This document shows, piece after piece, positions 1 to 6,394 of a stretch of 12,675 bases of DNA. The translations under genes and the position numbers were made by a program. Positions within the stretch are counted from its first letter, which is position 1; each line of letters begins with the position of its first letter. Source of the stretch: Akkermansiaceae bacterium (GTDB lineage: Bacteria > Verrucomicrobiota > Verrucomicrobiia > Verrucomicrobiales > Akkermansiaceae); contig JALZWJ010000223.1 in assembly GCA_023300065.1 (NCBI GenBank), positions 1-12,675 of the forward strand, read 5' to 3'. Under the pieces are notes generated by a model that was given only the letters and a program-made list of their open reading frames with translations, was not told the origin of the DNA and did no database searches.

Positions 1-762
1 TTTTGGCATGATCCAGAGGAGCTGCGCGGATTCTTAGCGGAGCGATTTGGGAAGGTGGAGAAACCGACGACGGTGGCGGACTTGAAGAGGAAAACGACCG
101 AGCAGGCCCGGACTCCACAACGCGGACTGAAGGTTCCGGAAGGGATGAAAATCTGTGACGTTTCCCCTGTCCGAAAGGTGAGCGAGGCTGAGCCTCTTTT
201 TGTAAAACTCATCGTGGAAGCTGGACCAGAACTCCTGAAGTCTGGCGCAGGGAAATTATGGCTAGGTCTATTTTCTGATCCGATTTATGACCGCCGCTGG
301 GACACGGTCTCTGAGCCCCTGCAGTGGGAGCTGACCTGTGATGACCCCTCTTTTCAGACGCTTAAAGGCGAAGAGACAAGCGGGGCTAGCGAACGAGGTT
401 CCCGGGAATTTCTACTGGAGGTAAAGGCCGCCGGGAAAGAGGCCAACTATGTGCTAAAGGCAAGCTATGCGCTCCTCGATGAAGCTGGAAAAAGCCAAGC
501 CTTCCGTGAGTCTTATCAATTCCAGATCAAAGCAAGTTCACGCAAGGCAAGGCGGGCAGGTGACTGGATGATGAAGATCGTCGGCGATCCGATGGCCTTC
601 GATGCGAATCAGGACGGCAAGGTCGAGAAAGACGAGCTGCCGAAAGGACGCGCGCAGATTTATCTCCTCCACTACGACCTAGATCACGACTCTACGATTT
701 CGCCCGCCGAGGCGAGGGCCTTTGAAAAAACAATCCGGCACTCGGTGAAGAAAGCTCAGTGA
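1..762 (+). CDS. EF-hand domain protein, 5' partial
   Basis: The frame is open from base 1 to the TGA at 760-762, giving 253 visible residues. A GTG lies at 55, but nothing marks it as a real start, so the N-terminus probably lies outside the window. Two EF-hand calcium-binding loops end the protein. The first (601-636) has D, N, D, G, K, V and E at loop positions 1, 3, 5, 6, 7, 8 and 12. The second (676-711) has D, D, D, S, T, I and E, with Ser replacing the usual Gly at position 6. The preceding ~180 residues look beta-rich and charged and I do not recognise them. Calcium binding is inferred from the loop residues; the cellular role is unknown. Location cannot be judged without the N-terminus, although paired short EF-hands of this kind are common in secreted or periplasmic bacterial proteins. 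The last 7 bp overlap the end of convergent miaA. Confidence 0.85.
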   Translation, partial: FWHDPEELRGFLAERFGKVEKPTTVADLKRKTTEQARTPQRGLKVPEGMKICDVSPVRKVSEAEPLFVKLIVEAGPELLKSGAGKLWLGLFSDPIYDRRWDTVSEPLQWELTCDDPSFQTLKGEETSGASERGSREFLLEVKAAGKEANYVLKASYALLDEAGKSQAFRESYQFQIKASSRKARRAGDWMMKIVGDPMAFDANQDGKVEKDELPKGRAQIYLLHYDLDHDSTISPAEARAFEKTIRHSVKKAQ

Positions 763-771
763 TCCTGGGCT
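753..771. other. Hairpin at the convergent EF-hand/miaA gene ends
   Basis: AGCTCAG (753-759) and CTGGGCT (765-771) form a 7-bp inverted repeat, with one G-U pair when read on the plus strand, around a 5-nt loop. It spans both stop codons. Read on the minus strand it is followed by TTCTTCACC, which is only a weak T-tract. It could be a poor terminator for miaA or simply chance. Confidence 0.3.
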
Positions 772-1643
772 AACCCCACGAGATCGGCGAGCGGGAGGCT
801 GGCATCTAGCGGGCGGAGCCAGGACTCACGGCGGAACCAATTGCGCTGGCGCTTCGCGTATTGGCGGGTCGAGATCGTGATGCGTTCCAGGCATTCTGCC
901 CGCGTCATTTCTCCGGCGAAATAGGCCTCGATCTCACGCACCCCGATCGCTTGGCGGATTGTGCCGGCATCTGAGGGGAGGTTTTTGACTTCTTCTATCG
1001 CGCCCTCATCCAGCATGCGGGCGGTGCGCAGGGCGATGCGGTCTGCCAGAACCTCGCGTGGCCAAGTGAGGACGATCCCATCGAGATTTGCGACATGGGC
1101 GGGATCGGAAAAATTCTTACGAAGATCGGAGGCCTTACCGCCCGTGATGAGGCAGATTTCGAGCGCCCGAGAGAGGTGGCGATGGTTCCCGGAATTTTGT
1201 TTTTCCGCCTCCTCTGGATCTAGGAGGCGGAGGCGGCGGTAGATTTCATCAGCCGGGAGTTGCTCTAGCTCGGCGCGGATCTTTGGGTCACCCGAGGGTG
1301 CGGGTGCCACTCCGTGGGTGAGGAATTTTAGATAAAGCCCGGAGCCGCCCACGATGATGGGCCGCTTCCCACGTGCCTGAATATCTGCGATCACGGGGCT
1401 GGCTAGGGCCTCATATTTTGCCGCGTCCATCGGTTCAGTCGGATCCATGAAGCCGAAGAGGTGGTGCGGACAGCGAGCGATCTCCTCCGCAGTGGGAGCT
1501 GCGCTAAGGACCTCTAGCCCACGGTAGACTTGGAAGGCATCGGCATTGACAATCTCCCCTCCCCCAGTTTCCGCAAGTGCCAGCGCGAGGGCTGTTTTCC
1601 CCGAGGCGGTGGTGCCGCATAGGTAGAAAGGTGAGAGGCTCAT
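756..1643 (-). CDS. miaA: tRNA dimethylallyltransferase MiaA
   Basis: This enzyme transfers a dimethylallyl group from DMAPP to N6 of adenosine 37 in tRNAs that read codons starting with U. The product is i6A, the precursor of ms2i6A. The 295-residue length is normal for the family. Visible features are the P-loop-like GTTASGKT (residues 10-17), the conserved catalytic-region Asp35 in NADAFQVYRG, VGGSGLYLKF (98-107), HLSRALEI (156-163) and the C-terminal STRQYAKRQRNWFR block. The usual GTAKPT segment reads LSAAPT here, so the Lys is replaced by Ala49. The ATG at 1641-1643 places the P-loop at the usual distance from the N-terminus. No Shine-Dalgarno sequence is seen; a TATAAA box lies 9 nt upstream. 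The gene is separated from the upstream RRM gene by an intrinsic terminator, so it probably has its own promoter. Confidence 0.96.
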   Translation of the reverse strand: MSLSPFYLCGTTASGKTALALALAETGGGEIVNADAFQVYRGLEVLSAAPTAEEIARCPHHLFGFMDPTEPMDAAKYEALASPVIADIQARGKRPIIVGGSGLYLKFLTHGVAPAPSGDPKIRAELEQLPADEIYRRLRLLDPEEAEKQNSGNHRHLSRALEICLITGGKASDLRKNFSDPAHVANLDGIVLTWPREVLADRIALRTARMLDEGAIEEVKNLPSDAGTIRQAIGVREIEAYFAGEMTRAECLERITISTRQYAKRQRNWFRRESWLRPLDASLPLADLVGLAQDH

Positions 1644-1652
1644 GCGCGGGAA

Positions 1653-1658
1653 TTTATA
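1653..1658 (-). promoter_or_regulatory. Possible -10 box for miaA
   Basis: TATAAA on the minus strand ends 9 nt before the miaA ATG. A transcript from it would start about 2-4 nt before the start codon. No good -35 is visible; the expected place lies in the tail of the upstream terminator (1668-1705). Confidence 0.35.
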
Positions 1659-1667
1659 GAGAGAATG

Positions 1668-1705
1668 ACAAAAAGAAAGCCCGCTCGGAAAACTCCGAAC
1701 GGGCT
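1668..1705 (-). terminator. Intrinsic terminator of the RRM gene
   Basis: On the minus strand AGCCCGTTCGGA (1705-1694) pairs with TCCGAGCGGGCT (1689-1678). The 12-bp GC-rich stem has one G-U pair and a 4-nt loop, and it is followed by TTTCTTTTTG. It begins 26 nt past the stop of the RRM gene and ends 24 nt before miaA, so it should largely uncouple the two genes. Confidence 0.85.
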
Positions 1706-1731
1706 GAGATTTTTAAATCGCGGTGCAGGAC

Positions 1732-2730
1732 CTACTGATCTCCCTCGGGGAGATTGGGCGGAGGGTTTTCCTGCGGTGCGGGATCGCCATCAGAATCAGT
1801 CGCGCCGGTGGACTTTGCCCCGTTTACGATGAGAGTGCGTCCCATAAAGGGTTGGTCGTGGAGGACCTCGACCGCGCGCTTCGCTTCGTCAACGCGAGCC
1901 ATTTCCACAAATCCGTAGCCCTTAGAGCGGTGGGTGTTGCGGTTATAGACAATCTCGATATTACGAACAGCACCGACGCCTTTGAAGAGATCTTCAAGGT
2001 CATGCTCGGCGGCATCGTAGGAGAGATTCCCAACGTAAAGGCGCTTACCGTCGACAGAAGAACTATCGGGAGTAGGACGCGGCTTTTGACGAGCACGGGC
2101 AGTCTTCCCTGCGACGTCGACACTTCCAGAAGAATCTTCACGGGAGTCACGACGGGTATCTTCACCAGAGTCACGGCTAGAATCATCACGGCGAGAGCGG
2201 CTGCGATTCCCACCGTCGCGGTTGCCATCACGACCACCATCACGATTAGAGCGATTCCGGTCACCACCATCGCGGCCACCATCGCGGGTGGAGCGATCAG
2301 AGCGATCAGAGCGGTTACGGTCACCACCCTCACGATTGGAGCGGTTACGGTCACCACCACTCGAGGCACGGCCAGAGGCATCACGCACGTTTTCCTTACG
2401 TGGACGTGCTGATTTTTGAGCCGATTTACGAGCTGGTTGCTGGTTTTGGTTCTCCGGTTTGTAGAAGCCGAAGAATTTTTTAATCTTCTCCCATGTGGTC
2501 AAAGGCTTATTGCGAGGTCCGCGACGGCGAGGAGACTCGGCGTTGTTGTGCTGGCGGCGCTGGTTATTACGGTTGCCACCACCTTCGCGGTTTCCACCAC
2601 CTTGTCCGGACTGCTGCCCATTGCGGCTTCTGTTGCGGTTACGATTTCTATTCCGGTTACGGTTCCCGGATTGGTTCCCGGAGCCCCCTGAGGACTGGCC
2701 GGCCGACGTGTTTCTATCTTGTTCTGACAT
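1732..2730 (-). CDS. RRM RNA-binding protein with Arg/Asn/Gly/Ser-rich disordered tail
   Basis: This 332-residue protein ends in a single RNA recognition motif (about residues 229-304). RNP2 is LYVGNL (231-236) and RNP1 is KGYGFVEM (270-277), with the aromatic residues that stack on RNA bases. The RRM should bind single-stranded RNA in the cytoplasm. Bacterial RRM proteins of the cyanobacterial Rbp type are usually near 100 residues, so the ~228-residue N-terminal extension is the unusual part. It opens with an (NR)n run at 23-34 and G/N/R-rich sequence. A short ordered-looking segment, TTWEKIKKFFGFYKPE (77-92), follows. After that come GGDRNRSNR-type repeats at 125-163 and an Arg/Ser/Asp-rich stretch to about 205. 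The C-terminus after the RRM is Pro-rich and acidic. The ATG at 2728-2730 is the first in frame; no Shine-Dalgarno is seen. It is transcribed alone and ended by the terminator at 1668-1705. Its RNA targets are unknown. Confidence 0.9.
   Translation of the reverse strand: MSEQDRNTSAGQSSGGSGNQSGNRNRNRNRNRNRSRNGQQSGQGGGNREGGGNRNNQRRQHNNAESPRRRGPRNKPLTTWEKIKKFFGFYKPENQNQQPARKSAQKSARPRKENVRDASGRASSGGDRNRSNREGGDRNRSDRSDRSTRDGGRDGGDRNRSNRDGGRDGNRDGGNRSRSRRDDSSRDSGEDTRRDSREDSSGSVDVAGKTARARQKPRPTPDSSSVDGKRLYVGNLSYDAAEHDLEDLFKGVGAVRNIEIVYNRNTHRSKGYGFVEMARVDEAKRAVEVLHDQPFMGRTLIVNGAKSTGATDSDGDPAPQENPPPNLPEGDQ
2242..2358 (-). repeat. GGDRNRSNR-type coding repeats in the RRM protein
   Basis: Residues 125-133, 135-143 and 155-163 are copies of GGDRNRS(N/D)R. 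The matching DNA shares the plus-strand core CGGTCACCACC, and two copies extend to GAGCGGTTACGGTCACCACC. Between them lie shorter RSD and RDGG repeats. The array lies wholly inside the disordered region. Confidence 0.8.
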
Positions 2731-3077
2731 ATTTCAGACTGGGTATGATGCCCAAGGGTAGATCGAGGAGGATCAGGATTGGAAGTGAAGGAGGCCGTGA
2801 GCAGCCTCTGGGAACTTCGGCATAAACTGAAAAGAAAACTCCGCGATCGCGAGGTGAAGGAAACCGGTGGCGTTTCGACCAAGAAAGGGATGCCGAGCAA
2901 GTGCATTCGCGCAGGCTTGCAGAGAAAAAATGGCATCGGAAAAAGTGCTCCTCCCGGGGTCTTTAGGCGCTTACAGCGGCCTCCAACGGGGGAAAGGTAT
3001 GGATTCTCTATCAATACGCAAGCGGGAATCGAAAGACACTTTTTGACAGAATCCCAAATTCCCGTATCTTCAAAACT
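2731..3077. other. Divergent intergenic region with no supported gene
   Basis: These 347 bp separate the starts of the RRM gene (-) and the lipoprotein gene (+). The only convincing element is the promoter at 3043-3070. Frames open across it lack a good start and show no family resemblance. The side facing the RRM gene shows no clear -35/-10 pair, although an RRM promoter must lie there unless transcription comes from elsewhere. The stretch is long enough for a 5' UTR or a small RNA, but I see no strong structure. Confidence 0.6.
3043..3070 (+). promoter_or_regulatory. Sigma-70-type promoter of the lipoprotein gene
   Basis: A perfect -35 TTGACA (3043-3048) is followed after 16 bp by TATCTT (3065-3070). 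Only 7 nt separate the -10 from the ATG at 3078, so transcription should start at or within a base or two of the start codon. The mRNA would then be leaderless. No Shine-Dalgarno sequence is present, which agrees. Confidence 0.8.
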
Positions 3078-3686
3078 ATGACCAAAATCGGTGCCACGTT
3101 GCTCCTAGGCTCAGCCTCCCTATTACTCTCTAGCTGCGCCTCTATGATTATGAAGGATCACGGCTTTCAAAAGACATCCTCTGTGGAGATCAATGGGGCA
3201 CAGGTAAATAGTGGAGTGAAGGCAATGGGCGGGAGTGGCGGCCTCGCCATCTCAGCTCTCTTTTTTGCCGCTGGAACGGGAACCTTAGATGGCCCCTTTA
3301 TCTGGCGGGTCGAGGCTGAGGGCAAGGAGGGCGAGCATGAATGGCTCCGCCTCAATGAAGCCCGCGTTACCACAGAAGCCACAAAAAGGAGTGAGCCATT
3401 TCCGAAGGAACACCTTGGCCAGCGCTCAAAATTCATCCCGATTCCGAATGAAGAGGGCAAAACTTTTGCTAAATTCCAGCTCCCTGGAAAACTGACCGTC
3501 TTCCCCCGTGATGACGGAAAGATTAAAATCCACCTCAATGTCAGTGTCCGTGCAAACGGACGGACGGTAACCAAGTGGGTCCTTTTCGAAATGGAGCCCG
3601 AATCTAAGTGGAAAAAAGAGACAATTTTCCTCCCAGTGGAGATTGTGAAGAACTTCCACGGAAATCCACGAGAGTGGGACTGGTAA
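3078..3686 (+). CDS. Predicted lipoprotein of unknown function
   Basis: The first 20 residues form a lipoprotein signal peptide: Lys3, a hydrophobic stretch, and the lipobox LSSC ending at Cys20. The mature protein should be lipid-anchored at the inner or outer membrane. A Ser/Gly/Ala-rich segment (about 47-68) contains a short hydrophobic run, ISALFFAAG. The remaining ~130 residues look like a beta-rich periplasmic domain ending GNPREWDW. I do not recognise the family. The start is well fixed by the strong promoter directly upstream. The downstream PBP2-like gene begins 29 bp after the stop with no terminator between them. Co-transcription is therefore likely and a cell-envelope role plausible, though that is inferred from position only. 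Confidence 0.85.
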   Translation: MTKIGATLLLGSASLLLSSCASMIMKDHGFQKTSSVEINGAQVNSGVKAMGGSGGLAISALFFAAGTGTLDGPFIWRVEAEGKEGEHEWLRLNEARVTTEATKRSEPFPKEHLGQRSKFIPIPNEEGKTFAKFQLPGKLTVFPRDDGKIKIHLNVSVRANGRTVTKWVLFEMEPESKWKKETIFLPVEIVKNFHGNPREWDW

Positions 3687-3697
3687 AATCAAAAAGA

Positions 3698-3711
3698 ACA
3701 CCGTAAGGTGT
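3698..3711 (+). promoter_or_regulatory. Small hairpin containing the PBP2 ribosome-binding site
   Basis: ACACC (3698-3702) and GGTGT (3707-3711) form a 5-bp stem with a GTAA loop. The Shine-Dalgarno-like AAGGTG (3705-3710) lies in the loop and 3' arm, 5 nt before the ATG at 3716. This is one of the few recognisable Shine-Dalgarno sequences in the window. Partial masking of the site by the stem is possible. Confidence 0.5.
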
Positions 3712-3715
3712 CCCC

Positions 3716-5881
3716 ATGCTTTGGAAGCCCCTCCTCCTCGGTCTTGGTCTCAGTCTCAGTAATGCGCTCCTTCTCCCAGCGCAAGAGTCCGAGAAAAAGC
3801 CTGTCCTCATCAACCCTACTGTTCCTAAGGAAGCGGTAGAGCCCCCTGAGCCGAATGCTTCTGATGCATCGGTCTTAAACCAAGGCATGGCACGGACCAT
3901 GACGATCTCGATCCCCGCGCCTCGTGGGCTTATTTTAGACCGTGATGGCCGCCCCTTGGCACAAACCAAGATGGCTTACCACTTGGCCTTGGATTTTACA
4001 GCTTACGATGGGCCCGCTGACAAGGAATCCGCCGTCGCTTGGGCTCAAGAGCGGATCTTGGAGGCCAACGCCCTCGTTGGAGGAAACCAGACCTACACTG
4101 ACAAAAAGCTCGCGAACTACTACCGTTACCGCCGCTGGCTTCCGAGAAAGATCTCCCAAATCCTCACCGAGAAAAAGGCGAAGTCGCTAGAGAAAAAACT
4201 CCCCGCAGGCCTCAAGCTCCTCCCAGTTTACTTGCGCCACTATCCGGAAAAATCAGTCGCAGCTCACCTCATCGGTTACGTCGGCGCCCAGACCGTGCTC
4301 CCGACTGGCCCCATCAATGCGGGTGACCCGCTTTTCCAATCTGTGATGGGAAAGTCAGGCTTCGAAATGGTCTTTGATAAAAAACTCCGAGGGGAACCCG
4401 GCCTCCAAAAAATCATCTTTGATAAAGACGGCAACAAGGTTCTGGACGAGCCCATTCGTCTCCCCCGCCCCGGTGGGAACATCGTCACCACCATCGATCT
4501 GGATTGGCAACGCTACGCCGAGCGAGTGCTCCGTGAGGGATCAAAGCGTGGCGCCTTTGTCGTTATTGACATGCAAACTGGCGAGGTCCTCGTCATGGCT
4601 TCCCGCCCCACCTTCGACCTCAACGAATTCGTCCCCTACATCACGAATGATCGCTATAAGGAACTCGCCGAAAACCCATCCAACCCGCTATTTGGCCGCG
4701 CCTTCCAGGCCGCTTACCCCCCAGCCTCAACCTTCAAACCCGTCGTCACGCTCGCCGCAATCACAAATGGTGCGATCCGCTATGACCAGAAGTTCGACTG
4801 TCCCTATAAGATCAAAATTGGTCAGCTCTACATGCGGAACCACTCCGCTGGCGACCTAGGATTTCTCGGAGCCAAGCCAGCCCTCGCCAGATCGGTCAAC
4901 ACTTGGTTCTACCAAGTTGGCATTAAAACAGGCCCACAGGCCTTTCTCTCCGTGGCCCGTCGTCTCGGGTATGGCACAAAAACCGGTCTCCCTCTCGTGG
5001 GAGAGAGCGCAGGAGTTGCTCCCTCTGCTGACTACATCATGAAGAAAAATGGACGCCCCACCACTGATGGTGACGCCGCCAACCTCGCAATCGGCCAGGG
5101 CCTCATGCTCGCCACTCCACTCCAAGTCGCGCAGGCGATGGCCGGGACTGGAAATGGCAACGTCCTCATGGAACTCCAACTCATCCGCCAGATTCAGGAC
5201 TTCCACGGGCGGGTCATCGAGGCCCCTCAACCCAGAAAACGTAATGAGCTGAGCCTCTCCCCCATCGCGGTAAAAACCACGAAGGAAGGGATGCGTAATG
5301 TGGTCCACGCCTCCTATGGAACCGGAAAACGGGCAGACATTGGCTACACCATCATGTGCGGTAAAACCGGAACGGCTCAGTGGAAGCCCGACATCAAACA
5401 GAACCTCGCTTGGTTCGCTGGCTTCTTCCCTTTTGACAATCCCCGCTATGCTTTCTCAGTCGTCTACGAGGGTGTCCCAGGAGAGGGCGTGAGTGGTGGC
5501 CGTAAAGCAGCCCCCATGGTGAAGCGCTTCTTCCGGAACTTCCGCACCGAAATCCTAAGAAACCTCCGCCCTTCCGCGCGCGCCGTGCTCTTCCAAGATA
5601 AAATAGAGCCCGAACCAGCGGAGGCAAATATCCCCAAAGCGATGGTAATTAACGAAGACGAGGACATCCCGATGGCGGAACTCGTCCCAAACGGGTCCGG
5701 AGGACCAGAGCTCCCCTCTGACATCCCAACCCCTAGCCCTGAAATCCCCAGTGATATCCCAACCGCTGGTGCCGTAGATCCAGAGGCGCCAACCGAACCT
5801 GCGATCCCCAGATTTCCAAACGATCCGGAAGCCCCTACTGACGTGCCACGTGCCGAGCCCGTGGCACCTGCCGATCAGTAA
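3716..5881 (+). CDS. mrdA: Peptidoglycan D,D-transpeptidase, PBP2-like (class B PBP)
   Basis: Class B penicillin-binding proteins cross-link peptidoglycan stem peptides in the periplasm; PBP2 works with RodA and MreC in side-wall growth. The PBP dimerisation/pedestal domain begins with APRGLILDRDGRPLA (68-82). The transpeptidase domain has all three active-site motifs: STFK (338-341, nucleophile Ser338), SVN (393-395) and KTGT (550-553). The 721-residue length is above the usual ~600-640. The excess lies in a Pro-rich spacer (about 23-60) and a ~95-residue Pro/Glu/Asp-rich C-tail with two SDIPT copies. The N-terminus has Lys4 and one hydrophobic segment (about 6-22), either a membrane anchor or a cleaved signal. 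The start is supported by AAGGTG 5 nt upstream. The gene probably shares the promoter of the lipoprotein gene. No rodA or mre gene lies beside it. The mrdA symbol rests on motif order, and an FtsI or SpoVD-type relative is less likely. Confidence 0.9.
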   Translation: MLWKPLLLGLGLSLSNALLLPAQESEKKPVLINPTVPKEAVEPPEPNASDASVLNQGMARTMTISIPAPRGLILDRDGRPLAQTKMAYHLALDFTAYDGPADKESAVAWAQERILEANALVGGNQTYTDKKLANYYRYRRWLPRKISQILTEKKAKSLEKKLPAGLKLLPVYLRHYPEKSVAAHLIGYVGAQTVLPTGPINAGDPLFQSVMGKSGFEMVFDKKLRGEPGLQKIIFDKDGNKVLDEPIRLPRPGGNIVTTIDLDWQRYAERVLREGSKRGAFVVIDMQTGEVLVMASRPTFDLNEFVPYITNDRYKELAENPSNPLFGRAFQAAYPPASTFKPVVTLAAITNGAIRYDQKFDCPYKIKIGQLYMRNHSAGDLGFLGAKPALARSVNTWFYQVGIKTGPQAFLSVARRLGYGTKTGLPLVGESAGVAPSADYIMKKNGRPTTDGDAANLAIGQGLMLATPLQVAQAMAGTGNGNVLMELQLIRQIQDFHGRVIEAPQPRKRNELSLSPIAVKTTKEGMRNVVHASYGTGKRADIGYTIMCGKTGTAQWKPDIKQNLAWFAGFFPFDNPRYAFSVVYEGVPGEGVSGGRKAAPMVKRFFRNFRTEILRNLRPSARAVLFQDKIEPEPAEANIPKAMVINEDEDIPMAELVPNGSGGPELPSDIPTPSPEIPSDIPTAGAVDPEAPTEPAIPRFPNDPEAPTDVPRAEPVAPADQ

Positions 5882-5910
5882 TTTTCGGCTTTCCTCTTTA
5901 CGACCCCCAT

Positions 5911-5943
5911 CGGAAAAGGCACCAACAGGCAGTGCCAATTCCG
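5911..5943 (+). terminator. Interrupted hairpin after the PBP2-like gene
   Basis: CGGAA (5911-5915) pairs with TTCCG (5939-5943) and GGCAC (5918-5922) with GTGCC (5932-5936). A symmetric AA/AA internal loop separates the two stems and a 9-nt loop closes the structure. It starts 30 nt past the PBP stop. The bases after it are A/T-rich (CCAATTTATTTAC) but there is no clean U-run, so termination is uncertain. The 3' arm overlaps the possible -35 of the next gene, so a regulatory role is an alternative. Confidence 0.4.
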
Positions 5944-5960
5944 GCCAATTTATTTACACT
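5932..5960 (+). promoter_or_regulatory. Possible promoter of the DUF6941-like gene
   Basis: GTGCCA (5932-5937, four of six matches to TTGACA) and TACACT (5955-5960, four of six matches to TATAAT) are 17 bp apart. The -10 ends only 5 nt before the ATG at 5966, which again predicts an essentially leaderless transcript. There is no Shine-Dalgarno. Confidence 0.45.
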
Positions 5961-5965
5961 CAATT

Positions 5966-6382
5966 ATGGACTTACAAGTAGCTACTCTCTGCGATTTCGC
6001 CGCTGAATATCAGGGCAAAATGGTCATCTCCGGAACCTTCGACGCCCTCGCCGCCAAGGCCACCCCGATCGTGCACCCACAGTGCTCCCTCGCGATGCGC
6101 TTCTGCTTCACCCCAGAAGACGATGGTGACCACGAACTACAAATCTCCATCATTGATGAAGACGGAAAAGCGATCAACGACAAGATGCCTATCAAAGGTG
6201 CCATGCCCGTGAAAATGCCTGACAATGTGGCCTTCATGACTCGCCACCTCATCGTCGGCTTCCAAGGTCTCACCTTCCCCCGTGCCGGAGTCTACTCCGT
6301 CGATATCCTTGTTGATAGCGAGCTCATTCAGCGCCTCCCCTTACGCATCGTTAAGGTGGATGAACAGCAACCTCAGGGCTAA
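5966..6382 (+). CDS. Small DUF6941-like protein
   Basis: This 138-residue protein has no signal peptide or membrane segment, so it is probably cytosolic. The N-terminal pattern (LCDFA...GKMVISGTFD, residues 8-25), followed by a HPQCSLAMRFCF strand (37-48) and a GDHELQISIIDEDGK strand pair, resembles the DUF6941 family. Those proteins are small, beta-rich and have no assigned function. A later LVDSELIQRLPLRIV segment fits a closing beta hairpin. I place it by motif memory only. The ATG is preceded by a possible promoter but no Shine-Dalgarno. The dehydrogenase gene follows 12 bp downstream, so the two are probably co-transcribed. Confidence 0.8.
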   Translation: MDLQVATLCDFAAEYQGKMVISGTFDALAAKATPIVHPQCSLAMRFCFTPEDDGDHELQISIIDEDGKAINDKMPIKGAMPVKMPDNVAFMTRHLIVGFQGLTFPRAGVYSVDILVDSELIQRLPLRIVKVDEQQPQG

Positions 6383-6394
6383 CCTACCACAGGC

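Noticed and set aside
1723..2412. Long Thr/Ala/Ile-rich plus-strand frame opposite the RRM gene
   Set aside because: It is a shadow of the low-complexity Arg/Gly/Asn codons on the other strand.
2843..2850. GCGATCGC, identical to the cyanobacterial HIP1 palindrome
   Set aside because: I noticed it only here, and HIP1 is meaningful only when highly repeated in a genome.
2499..3014. 171-codon minus-strand frame upstream of and overlapping the RRM gene
   Set aside because: Half of it is out of frame inside the Arg-rich RRM coding region, and the rest lacks protein-like character.
2779..3081. 100-codon plus-strand open frame between the RRM and lipoprotein genes
   Set aside because: It needs a TTG start, contains the strong promoter at 3043-3070, resembles no family, and overlaps the lipoprotein start.
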